Translations under genes and position numbers: made by a program
Part shown: piece by piece, positions 1 through 6,700 of the stretch
Layout of the letters: every line of letters begins with the position of its first letter
Position numbering within the stretch: position 1 is the first letter of the stretch
From: an uncultured Achromobacter sp.
GTDB lineage: Bacteria; Pseudomonadota; Gammaproteobacteria; Burkholderiales; Burkholderiaceae_B
DNA length: 8,128 nt
Assembly (NCBI GenBank): GCA_913775005.1
Contig: CAJYKY010000126.1
Coordinates: 1 to 8,128 of the forward strand
Direction of reading: 5' to 3'
Notes under the pieces: generated by a model
Seen by the model: the letters and a program-made list of their open reading frames with translations, nothing else
The model's database searches: none
Told to the model about the DNA's origin: nothing

Positions 1-888
1 CAAGAACTTCACCAGCGCGCCCGCCGTCGCCGACAACTGATTGGCGCTGGGGTACACGATGCACAGCTGCCGGCGCGCCCAGTCATCGGCCAGCGGGCGC
101 ACCACCACATCCAGTGATTGCAGGTACAGCTCGGCCACCTGCTGCGGCATGATGGCCAGCCCCAGGCCAGCATGCGTCATCCGGCACAGCGCATCCAGAC
201 TGGCCACGCGGATTTTCACCGACAGCGTCGTCCCCAGCAATGCCGCCTGCGCTGCCAGCAGCTGCGTCAGTGCGCTGTGTTCGCGCAACCCCACAAAGGT
301 ATCGTCTGCGATGTCCCGCAAGCTCAGCTGGCGCGCCGCAGCCTTGGGATGCTGGGACGGCAGCATCACTGCAAGCCGGTCACGGCGGTAGGGCAATTGT
401 TCCAGCCCATGCGCATCGGCCAATTGGTTGCAGATACCAAAGTCGGCCGCGCGCTCGCGCACCAGGCGCAACACGTCGGGGCTGTGCTGCTCTTCCAGGT
501 CGATGTCCACGTCAGGAAACAGGCGCTGAAACGCCGCCACGTCTTCAGGCAAAAACTGCACGATGGCCGACAGGTTGGCTACCACTCGCACGTTGCCCTT
601 CACGCCGGCGTAAAAGCGCGAGAGCTCAGCGCCCATGGATTCGATGTCGCCGATGATCTGCTGCGCGTGGCGCAACACCGTCTGGCCCACAGCGGTGACG
701 GAGACGCCGCGCGTGTGACGCTCGATCAGCGGCAGGCCGATCAGCGCTTCCAGATCCGCGATGCGGCGGCTGACGGCCGAGGGCGCAATGAACTCGCGTT
801 CCGCCGCCCGCGCGATGCTGTTTTCCTGGCACACGGCGACGAACAGGCGAAGCGAGGTCAGGTCGAGTTTACGAAGCAGGTTTTCCAT
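1..888 (-). CDS. LysR-type transcriptional regulator (3' end cut by window edge)
   Basis: The reverse strand from ATG at 888 reads open to base 1, giving 296 codons with no stop. LysR regulators are usually about 300 residues, so only the last few are missing. The N-terminus (MENLLRKLDLTSLRLFVAVC) and the winged helix-turn-helix at about residues 11-68 (AAEREFIAPSAVSRRIADLE, then GLPLIERHTRGVSVTAVG) are typical of the family. A linker helix at about 69-95 leads to a LysR substrate-binding domain (about 97-296), which includes DFGIC near 149-153 and GLGLAIMP near 241-248. It would act in the cytoplasm as a DNA-binding, ligand-responsive regulator; the ligand is unknown. It lies 106 bp downstream of the oxidoreductase on the same strand, so it could be co-transcribed with it or have its own promoter. 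No clear Shine-Dalgarno precedes the ATG; the start is chosen because it gives the standard LysR N-terminal length. Confidence 0.93.
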   Translation of the reverse strand, partial: MENLLRKLDLTSLRLFVAVCQENSIARAAEREFIAPSAVSRRIADLEALIGLPLIERHTRGVSVTAVGQTVLRHAQQIIGDIESMGAELSRFYAGVKGNVRVVANLSAIVQFLPEDVAAFQRLFPDVDIDLEEQHSPDVLRLVRERAADFGICNQLADAHGLEQLPYRRDRLAVMLPSQHPKAAARQLSLRDIADDTFVGLREHSALTQLLAAQAALLGTTLSVKIRVASLDALCRMTHAGLGLAIMPQQVAELYLQSLDVVVRPLADDWARRQLCIVYPSANQLSATAGALVKFL

Positions 889-994
889 GGCGGGGCGGCA
901 AGCACGCAGGGCGTTGCGATTTGTCGGGGGATCGTACACCGTCCGATGGCCGCGCTGCCGGGCCGCGCCGCCCTCTCGCATCGCCGCCCCGCGC
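889..994 (-). other. Intergenic gap between oxidoreductase and downstream LysR gene
   Basis: This 106-bp gap separates the TAG stop of the oxidoreductase (995-997) from the ATG of the downstream LysR gene. It is very GC-rich. I see no stem followed by a T-tract, so no intrinsic terminator can be claimed. It holds an imperfect 17-bp palindrome at 931-947 (ATCG and CGAT arms, six of eight pairs matching), 42 bp before the LysR start codon, which might be an autoregulatory site. No convincing -35/-10 pair was found. Confidence 0.4.
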
Positions 995-3900
995 CTACGC
1001 CGCCCGCTCCCTTTTCACGGGAGTCCGATACTGCGCCATCAGCGCTTCCCTACGCGCCCGCGCCTCGCGCATGCTCTTCTCCTTGACGTGGCCATACCCG
1101 CGAATAGCGTCGGGTAGCTCGGCCAGCGCCAGCGCTGCATCTACATTGCCAGCATCCAGCGTCCGCGAAAATTCGTCCGCCAGCGCCAGGTAATCCGCGG
1201 CCAGCTGCCGTTCTTGGCGGCGTTCCTCGGTCTTGCCGAACACGTCCAGCCACGTGCCGCGCACGCGCTTCATGGGTGCCAGCAAGCGGAACGCCACGCC
1301 CATCCACGCACCGTAGCTGCGCTTTTGCAGTTGGCCGCGCGCATCGCGCCGCGCAAAGGCCGGCGGGGCCAGGTAGTAGCGCAGCTGATAGTCGCGCCCC
1401 GGCTCCCCTTCAAATTGCGCTTGCAGCTTGGCCTTGAACGCGGGGTCGGTGTATAGCCGCGCCACCTCGTACTCGTCTTTGTAAGTCATGAGCTTGGCCA
1501 GGTTTCGCGCTACGGCGCGCGTCAGCTCGCCGCGCTGTGCCTGCGGCAGCGCCGCTTCGCGCACGCGCACCGCCTCTACGGCGGACACGAAGCGCGACGC
1601 GTAGGCGTCGTCCTGATACGCACGCACGTGCGCCGCCAGCCGCTTGATCAGCGCGTCCAGCGATTCCGGCATGGCGACAACTTGCGCTGCCGGAGCCGGC
1701 GCATAAGCCGATTGCAATGCCTCGACACCGCGATGCGCCGCCTGACGGCCGAGTTCAAACGCGGCCAGATTCTTTTCCACGGACACGCCATTGATCTCGA
1801 TGGCGCGACGCAGGCTGTCGCGTTGCAGCGGCACGCCGCCCTTCTGCCACGCATAGCCCAACAGCAGCGGGTTGGCATAAAGGGTGTCGCCCAACAAGGC
1901 TTCGGCCAGCGGCCCGGCGTCCAGAAAATCGCAGTTGCCGCCGGTGCTTTGCGAGACCGCCGCTTCGGCCTGCGCGCCCGGAAAGCGCCAGGACGGTTGC
2001 GACAGAAAGGCGGCCGTGGGCGCGGCGGCGCTGTTCACCACCGCGCGACCATGGTCGGGGCGCAAGCGCGACAAGACCTCGGGCGATGCCGACACCAGCG
2101 CATCGCAACCGATGACCAGGTCCGCCTCGCCCAGCGCCACGCGGGTGGCGTGCAGGTCTTCGGGGCCGTTGGCCAATTGCACATGGCTGAGCACTGCGCC
2201 GCCCTTCTGCGCCAAACCCGCCATGTCCAGCACCGTGACGCCCTTGCCTTCGATGTGCGCGGCCGCGCCCAGCAGCGCGCCGATGGTGACCACGCCGGTG
2301 CCGCCCACGCCCGCAATCACGATGCGGTACGCAGCGCCGCTGGCGATGTGCGCGGCGTCCGGCAACGGGACGCCGGGCGAAGCGGACGCCTGGCCTCGCA
2401 CGCCGTCTGGGGCGACACCCGCCTGCGCTGCGGCACCCACATGCGTCGCGGCACCCGCATGCGCCGCAGCACCCGCCCCCACGCCTGCCGCACCCGGCTT
2501 GCGCAGCACCGCGCCTTCCGCCGTCACGAAGCTGGGACAGAACCCTTCCACACAGGAAAAGTCTTTGTTGCACGACGACTGGTTGATGCGGCGCTTGGTG
2601 CCCATCGTCGTCTCAAGCGGTTCCACCGACAGACAGTTGGACTTGACCGAGCAATCTCCACAGCCTTCGCACACCGCATCGTTGATGAAGGCGCGGCGGG
2701 GCGGATCGGGATACTCGCCACGCTTGCGGCGGCGGCGCTTTTCGGTGGCGCAGGTCTGGTCGTAGATCAGCACCGTGGCACCCACGATGTCGCGCAACGC
2801 GCGCTGTACATCATCCAGCGCCTTGCGGTGATGGACGTCGATGCCGGCAGGCAGTGCGGCAGCCCCGGTGTATTTGTCGGGTTCGTCGGTGACGACCACC
2901 GTCTTCACCACGCCCTCAGCCTGCATCTGCGCCGCAATCTGCGGCACCGTCAACACGCCGTCCACCGGCTGTCCGCCGGTCATTGCCACCGCGTCGTTGT
3001 ACAGGATCTTGTAGGTGATGGACGCGCGCGCCGCCACCGCTGCGCGGATCGCAAGCAAGCCAGAATGAAAGTACGTGCCGTCGCCCAGGTTGGCAAAGAT
3101 GTGGCGCTCGCTGGTGAAGTCTTTTTGCCCCAGCCACGCCACGCCCTCGCCGCCCATCTGGCTGAAGGTATCGGTGTCGCGGTTCATCCACATCGCCATG
3201 TAGTGGCAACCAATGCCCGCCACGGCGCGCGACCCTTCCGGCACGCGCGTCGACGTATTGTGCGGACAGCCCGAGCAGAACCACGGCTTGCGTTCTTCCA
3301 CCAGCGTCGGGCGCGCGGCTTCGCGCTCTTTGGCGTCGATGACGGCCAGCCGGGCCGCGATGCGCGCACGCAATGCGTCCGACAGATCGGCCTTGTCCAA
3401 GCGCGCGGCGATGGCGCGGGCGATCAGCGCGGGCGACAGTTCATGGCGCGCGGGCAGCAGCCAGGGTGCGCGCGGCGTCGTCCATTCCCCGCCGCCATGT
3501 TCGCGTTCGTCGAACTTGCCGTACACGCGTGGGCGCACATCATCACGCCAGTTGTAGAGCTCTTCCTTCAGCGCATATTCAAGGATCTGGCGCTTTTCCT
3601 CGACAACCAGAATCTCCTTCAGGCCAGTGGCGAATTCACGCGCATCCTGTGCATCCAGCGGCCAGATACAGCCCACCTTCAACACGCGGATGCCGGCCTG
3701 TTCGCACGCGGCTTCGTCCAGCCCCAGGTCGTTCAAGGCCTGGCGCACGTCCAGGTACGCCTTACCCGCCGTCATGATGCCGAAGTGCGCGCGGGGGGAG
3801 TCCAGCACCACGCGATTCAGCTTGTTGGCGCGCACATAGGCCAGCGCGGCATACCATTTGTGATCCAGCAGGCGGGCCTCTTGCGCCAAGGGCGAATCGG

Positions 3901-4639
3901 GCCAGCGGATGTTCAGGCCGCCTTCGGGCAGCGGATCCTCGGGCAGCACGATGCGCACGCGCGCCGGGTCCACATCCACCGACGCGCTGGATTCCACCAC
4001 GTCCGTCACGCACTTCATCGCCACCCAAAGGCCGGTGTAGCGGCTCATCGCCCAGCCATGCAAGCCGTAGTCCAGATACTCCTGCACGTTAGACGGGTAC
4101 AGCACGGGGATGCCGCTGGCGATCAACACATGTTCGGATTGATGCGCCACCGACGAGGACTTGGCCGCGTGGTCATCGCCCGCCAGCATCAACACGCCGC
4201 CATGCGCAGACGAGCCGGCCGAGTTGGCGTGCTTGAGCACATCGACCGACCGGTCCACCCCCGGCCCCTTGCCGTACCACATGCCAAACACGCCATCGCG
4301 CGTGGCGCCGGGAAACAGGTTCAGCTGTTGCGAGCCCCAGACGGCAGTGGCGGCCAGGTCTTCGTTCACGCCCGGTTGAAACACCACGTCGTGCGCCTTC
4401 AGGTGTTTCTTGGCTTTCCACAGCGCCTGATCCAGCCCGCCCAGCGGCGAGCCCCGGTAGCCAGAGATGTAGCCGCCCGTGTTCAGGCCGGCCTGTTGAT
4501 CGCGCTGTTTCTGCATCAGCGGCAGGCGCGCCAGCGCCTGGGTGCCGCTCAGGTAGATGCGGCCAGCGGACTGGGTGTATTTGTCGTCCAGCGTCAGGCC
4601 ATGTGTATCGGCCACGCCCGGGGGTAAGGGGGCATTCAC
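995..4639 (-). CDS. Fused indolepyruvate (arylpyruvate):ferredoxin oxidoreductase, IorA-IorB type
   Basis: This 1214-residue cytoplasmic enzyme of the 2-oxoacid:ferredoxin oxidoreductase superfamily is predicted to decarboxylate indolepyruvate/phenylpyruvate-like 2-oxoacids oxidatively to arylacetyl-CoA, CO2 and reduced ferredoxin. Domains in order: an N-terminal pyrimidine-binding TPP domain (about 25-230) with the VNED motif at 91-94, whose E93 is a candidate for the glutamate that activates TPP; a transketolase C-terminal-like segment (about 270-360); a TPP pyrophosphate-binding domain with CSGCPHN at 455-461, GDGT at 519-522 and N548 closing the GDG-N26-N motif; a cysteine cluster for Fe-S binding (C657, C660, C663, C669, C690, C696, C701, plus C630 just before); an Ala/Gly-rich linker (about 715-765); an IorB/gamma domain starting with GVGGTG at 777-782; and a C-terminal extension (about 955-1214) of the kind annotated DUF6537. 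The length matches proteobacterial single-chain forms, unlike the two-subunit archaeal enzymes. The start codon is GTG at 4639, preceded by GAGGAG with an 8-nt spacer. No frameshift is visible. The exact substrate and electron acceptor cannot be read from the sequence. Confidence 0.95.
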   Translation of the reverse strand: MNAPLPPGVADTHGLTLDDKYTQSAGRIYLSGTQALARLPLMQKQRDQQAGLNTGGYISGYRGSPLGGLDQALWKAKKHLKAHDVVFQPGVNEDLAATAVWGSQQLNLFPGATRDGVFGMWYGKGPGVDRSVDVLKHANSAGSSAHGGVLMLAGDDHAAKSSSVAHQSEHVLIASGIPVLYPSNVQEYLDYGLHGWAMSRYTGLWVAMKCVTDVVESSASVDVDPARVRIVLPEDPLPEGGLNIRWPDSPLAQEARLLDHKWYAALAYVRANKLNRVVLDSPRAHFGIMTAGKAYLDVRQALNDLGLDEAACEQAGIRVLKVGCIWPLDAQDAREFATGLKEILVVEEKRQILEYALKEELYNWRDDVRPRVYGKFDEREHGGGEWTTPRAPWLLPARHELSPALIARAIAARLDKADLSDALRARIAARLAVIDAKEREAARPTLVEERKPWFCSGCPHNTSTRVPEGSRAVAGIGCHYMAMWMNRDTDTFSQMGGEGVAWLGQKDFTSERHIFANLGDGTYFHSGLLAIRAAVAARASITYKILYNDAVAMTGGQPVDGVLTVPQIAAQMQAEGVVKTVVVTDEPDKYTGAAALPAGIDVHHRKALDDVQRALRDIVGATVLIYDQTCATEKRRRRKRGEYPDPPRRAFINDAVCEGCGDCSVKSNCLSVEPLETTMGTKRRINQSSCNKDFSCVEGFCPSFVTAEGAVLRKPGAAGVGAGAAAHAGAATHVGAAAQAGVAPDGVRGQASASPGVPLPDAAHIASGAAYRIVIAGVGGTGVVTIGALLGAAAHIEGKGVTVLDMAGLAQKGGAVLSHVQLANGPEDLHATRVALGEADLVIGCDALVSASPEVLSRLRPDHGRAVVNSAAAPTAAFLSQPSWRFPGAQAEAAVSQSTGGNCDFLDAGPLAEALLGDTLYANPLLLGYAWQKGGVPLQRDSLRRAIEINGVSVEKNLAAFELGRQAAHRGVEALQSAYAPAPAAQVVAMPESLDALIKRLAAHVRAYQDDAYASRFVSAVEAVRVREAALPQAQRGELTRAVARNLAKLMTYKDEYEVARLYTDPAFKAKLQAQFEGEPGRDYQLRYYLAPPAFARRDARGQLQKRSYGAWMGVAFRLLAPMKRVRGTWLDVFGKTEERRQERQLAADYLALADEFSRTLDAGNVDAALALAELPDAIRGYGHVKEKSMREARARREALMAQYRTPVKRERAA
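2405..2480 (-). repeat. 18-bp imperfect tandem repeat coding a hexapeptide-repeat linker in the oxidoreductase
   Basis: Four imperfect 18-bp units occur in register (for example 2427-2444, 2445-2462 and 2463-2480, sharing the core GCGGCACCC or close variants). On the minus strand they encode residues 722-745 as four hexapeptides: AGAAAH, AGAATH, VGAAAQ and AGVAPD. The repeat sits between the Fe-S cysteine cluster, which ends at C701, and the GVGGTG start of the gamma domain. This is where a fusion of IorA-like and IorB-like parts would need a flexible tether. The unit is a multiple of three, so copy-number change would keep the frame. Confidence 0.75.
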
Positions 4640-4647
4640 GCGCTTGT

Positions 4648-4653
4648 CTCCTC
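4648..4653 (-). promoter_or_regulatory. Ribosome binding site of the oxidoreductase (supports GTG start)
   Basis: On the minus strand GAGGAG lies 8 nt before the GTG codon at 4639. It is the strongest Shine-Dalgarno match in the window and is what decides the non-ATG start. The next possible in-frame start, GTG at residue 9, would be too far from it. Confidence 0.8.
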
Positions 4654-4715
4654 GCGGAAGGGGGATTTTTTTGGGTGTTTTCCGGAAGTGTAGGAAGGGC
4701 GATGGTTATCGTATA

Positions 4716-4744
4716 TTCATAGTTTCAGGTAGCAGGTATGTGAA
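4716..4744 (-). promoter_or_regulatory. Candidate sigma70 promoter for the oxidoreductase
   Basis: On the minus strand TTCACA (4744-4739, five of six matches to TTGACA) is separated by 17 bp from TATGAA (4721-4716, four of six matches to TATAAT). It points toward the oxidoreductase and would leave an untranslated leader of roughly 70 nt. The 14-bp palindrome at 4746-4759 lies directly upstream of the -35, a position compatible with activation by a LysR protein. Prediction by eye only. Confidence 0.45.
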
Positions 4745-4745
4745 A

Positions 4746-4759
4746 AACAGATATCTGTT
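4746..4759. promoter_or_regulatory. Perfect 14-bp palindrome, likely operator in divergent promoter region
   Basis: AACAGATATCTGTT equals its own reverse complement. It lies in the 155-bp gap between the divergently transcribed oxidoreductase and LysR gene, 35 bp before the LysR ATG and next to the candidate -35 of the oxidoreductase. LysR proteins commonly bind such dyads between themselves and their target gene. Its even-centred symmetry differs from the textbook T-N11-A box, so assignment to this LysR protein is inference. A weaker dyad, TTTCA (4723-4727) and TGAAA (4741-4745), adjoins it. Confidence 0.55.
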
Positions 4760-4794
4760 CCCGCCCTCTTCCCGCATCCTCCCTACCCTATTCG

Positions 4795-5700
4795 ATGGCT
4801 AATGACGTCACTCTGCGCCAGCTGCGTTACTTCGCGGCGGCCGCGCGCACCGGCCGGTTTTCCATGGCGGCTGCTGATGAACATGTATCGCAGTCGGCCG
4901 TCACCAACGCCGTGCTGGCGCTGGAAGCGCAGCTGGGCGTGCGCCTGTTCGACCGCCACCCGCACGGCGTCACGCTGACGCCGGAAGGGCATAACTTTCA
5001 CCGGCGCACGCAAGACATCCTGGATTCGCTGGACGACGCCATCCGCGAACCGGGCTTTCAGCGCTATGCGCTGCGTGGCTCGGTGCGCATCGCGGCGTCG
5101 TACACGGTGCTGGGATATTTTCTGCCCGACCTGTTGGCGCGTTTCCGGCGGCGCTATCCCGACGTGACGCTGGACCTGGTCGATATGGACCGCCCCGAGA
5201 TCGAAGCGGCCGTGGCCAGCGGCGATGTCGAGCTGGGCGTGGCGCTGCTGTCCAATGTCGAACGGCGCGACCGTTACGGCCATCAGGTGCTGGTGCGGTC
5301 GCGCCGGCAGCTGTGGACGGCGGCGGGCCATCCGCTGCTATCGGCGTCGGCGCCTTCGCTGGCGGATATCGCCCGCTACCCGTACATCCTGCTGGAAATG
5401 GACGAAGGCGAACGGTCGGCGCTGAGCTACTGGCGCTCGCACGGCCTGGAGCCGGACATCGCGTTTCGCACGCGGTCGATGGAAGCGTTGCGCGGGCTGG
5501 TGGCGCACGGGTTTGGTGTGACGATGCTGTCTGACATGGTGTACCGGCCGTGGTCGCTGGAAGGCCGCAAGATCGAAGCCTTGCCGATCACCGACGCGGT
5601 GCCGCCGATGGAAGCCGGCCTGCTGTGGCATCCGCGCGCGGCGATGGCCAAGCCCGCCGACGCCTTCCGGCAATTCATGATGGTGGCTTGCGGCGTGTGA
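4795..5700 (+). CDS. LysR-type transcriptional regulator, probable regulator of the divergent oxidoreductase
   Basis: A 301-residue protein of normal LysR length. The N-terminal winged helix-turn-helix (about 6-65) shows LRQLRYFAAAARTGRFSMAA, then VSQSAVTNAVLALEAQLGVRLFDR and the wing HGVTLTPEG. The linker helix is about 66-92 and the LysR substrate-binding domain about 95-295, with a GSVRIAAS entry strand near 95-102, ELGVALL near 146-152 and HGFGVTMLSD near 238-247. It is transcribed away from the oxidoreductase across a shared 155-bp region holding a perfect palindrome. This is the usual arrangement for a LysR protein and its target, so control of arylpyruvate oxidation is inferred. The sequence before the ATG is pyrimidine-rich with no Shine-Dalgarno; the start is supported by family N-terminal length. 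The gene ends in TGA and converges on the next LysR gene. Confidence 0.94.
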   Translation: MANDVTLRQLRYFAAAARTGRFSMAAADEHVSQSAVTNAVLALEAQLGVRLFDRHPHGVTLTPEGHNFHRRTQDILDSLDDAIREPGFQRYALRGSVRIAASYTVLGYFLPDLLARFRRRYPDVTLDLVDMDRPEIEAAVASGDVELGVALLSNVERRDRYGHQVLVRSRRQLWTAAGHPLLSASAPSLADIARYPYILLEMDEGERSALSYWRSHGLEPDIAFRTRSMEALRGLVAHGFGVTMLSDMVYRPWSLEGRKIEALPITDAVPPMEAGLLWHPRAAMAKPADAFRQFMMVACGV

Positions 5701-5730
5701 AGGCGCTGGCCGCGCTATCCGCCAAGGCTG
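5701..5730. other. Short convergent gap without a clear terminator
   Basis: Only 30 bp separate the stops of two convergent LysR genes. The one stem visible (5703-5706 with 5712-5715, five-base loop) is four pairs long and has no T-tract on either side, so it is not a credible intrinsic terminator. Transcripts of the two genes may overlap at their 3' ends. Confidence 0.4.
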
Positions 5731-6639
5731 CTATACCCGCTGCGCGCCCTTGCGTCGCGTGAACTGCGCCAGCGACTGCAACGCCAGCGCGTGCATCGCC
5801 GCCACCGATGGCAGCAGCGTTTCTTCCTTGCGGCTAAGCACGCCCACGATCCGTTCCACCGTGGGCTCCGCCAGCGGCACGAACGCCAGGCCGGTGCTGA
5901 CCGCCGGCCGCGCCAGCACCGGCAGCACCGTCACGCCCAACCCGCTCAGCACGCTGGCCAGCAAGGATGCGCGGTTGGACACCACGATCGCCGGGTCGTC
6001 GATACCGCTGCCCAACTGCCGGTGCTTCAGCGTCTCGAAGGTGGCGTTGCCGATCAGCCGTTCCGCTTGCAACGCCGCCCACGGCACCGGCCCGCGCCGC
6101 CGCGCCAGCGGATGCCCCTTGCGGCAGACCAGCCCGAAGGCATCGCGCGCCACGGGCGTAAACGCCACTTCGGCCGTGCGCGGCACCTGCCCCGCCACGC
6201 CCACCTGCACTTCGCCCGTCAGCACCAGCCGGTGCACCTCTTGCGAGGGCTCGTCCACGGCACGGATGCGGATGTCGGGATGACTGCGTGCATAGCGCTC
6301 CAACAGGCGCGGCAACCATTCGTCAGCCAGCGACGGCATCACCGCCAAGGACACCGGCCCGGTGCTGCCCATGCCCAGCTGGCGCGCCGCGTCCAGCACG
6401 CGGTCATGCGTGGCCAGCAGTTCGCGCAGCAGCGGCGCCACCGCCACGCCCAGCGGCGTCAGCTGCGCGCGCTTGCCGGCTTCGAACAAGGGTGCACCCA
6501 ACTGCTGTTCCAGGTCTTGCATGGCGGCCGACACAGCCGCTTGCGACCGATGCGTGCCTTCAGCCGCGAGCCTGAAACTGCCGTGATCGGCGGCCATCAG
6601 GAACTGGCGCAGGTGCTGGATTTTCAACGGAGCAGGCAT
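5731..6639 (-). CDS. LysR-type transcriptional regulator, probable regulator of the divergent PF06684/hydrolase operon
   Basis: A 302-residue LysR-family protein. The winged helix-turn-helix covers about residues 5-65 (LKIQHLRQFLMAADHGSFRL, then RSQAAVSAAMQDLEQQLGAPLFEAGKRAQLTPLG, read as consecutive motif pieces). The linker helix is about 66-90, followed by a substrate-binding domain from about 94 (GPVSLAVMPS) with VGVAG near 146-150, VCRKGHPLAR near 171-180 and GLGVTVLP near 233-240. The recognition helix region (HRSQAAVSAAMQDLE) suits the family. It is transcribed away from the PF06684 gene, with a perfect inverted repeat between them that overlaps this gene's own predicted promoter. Negative autoregulation and control of the neighbouring operon are therefore inferred; the effector is unknown. 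No Shine-Dalgarno is evident before the ATG. Confidence 0.94.
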   Translation of the reverse strand: MPAPLKIQHLRQFLMAADHGSFRLAAEGTHRSQAAVSAAMQDLEQQLGAPLFEAGKRAQLTPLGVAVAPLLRELLATHDRVLDAARQLGMGSTGPVSLAVMPSLADEWLPRLLERYARSHPDIRIRAVDEPSQEVHRLVLTGEVQVGVAGQVPRTAEVAFTPVARDAFGLVCRKGHPLARRRGPVPWAALQAERLIGNATFETLKHRQLGSGIDDPAIVVSNRASLLASVLSGLGVTVLPVLARPAVSTGLAFVPLAEPTVERIVGVLSRKEETLLPSVAAMHALALQSLAQFTRRKGAQRV

Positions 6640-6670
6640 GAGTGGCGATCGAACAAATTCAGATTTTCCG

Positions 6671-6690
6671 AAATTAACTTACGTTAATTT
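6671..6690. promoter_or_regulatory. Perfect inverted repeat (8-4-8), likely LysR operator
   Basis: AAATTAAC (6671-6678) and GTTAATTT (6683-6690) are exact reverse complements around the spacer TTAC. The site is in the 146-bp divergent region between a LysR gene and the PF06684 gene and overlaps the spacer and -10 of the predicted LysR promoter. It contains T-N11-A spacing within a strongly AT-rich dyad, in line with LysR-family boxes. It stands out against the GC-rich surroundings. Confidence 0.65.
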
Positions 6691-6700
6691 GGATTGTCAA
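6672..6700 (-). promoter_or_regulatory. Candidate sigma70 promoter of the third LysR gene
   Basis: The minus strand has a perfect TTGACA at 6700-6695. The best -10 is GTTAAT (6678-6673, spacer 16) or TTAATT (6677-6672, spacer 17), both weak matches. The 8-4-8 inverted repeat covers the spacer and -10, so a bound regulator would block this promoter. I could not find an equally good plus-strand promoter for the PF06684 gene, which fits activator dependence but does not prove it. Confidence 0.5.

Noticed and set aside
940..985. Possible terminator after the oxidoreductase
   Set aside because: The repeated GCCGCGC copies are direct rather than inverted, and no T-tract follows on the minus strand.
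118..1086. A 322-codon plus-strand open frame over the left LysR gene
   Set aside because: It overlaps the clearly coding LysR frame and runs into the end of the oxidoreductase. Its composition is that of a GC-rich shadow frame with no domain.
1628..4627. A 999-codon open frame on the plus strand, antisense to the oxidoreductase
   Set aside because: Its codons are exactly opposite those of the oxidoreductase, so stops would need TTA, CTA or TCA codons, which GC-rich genes avoid. The translation is Arg/His/Gln-rich with no recognisable domain, whereas the minus-strand protein has all family motifs.
4680..4687. TTCCGGAA palindrome in the oxidoreductase leader
   Set aside because: Eight-base palindromes are expected by chance at this scale, and it lies downstream of the predicted promoter with no supporting context.
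5791..6687. A 298-codon plus-strand open frame over the third LysR gene
   Set aside because: It is antisense to a full-length LysR protein, rich in His/Arg/Gln, and extends across the operator region. No motif supports it.
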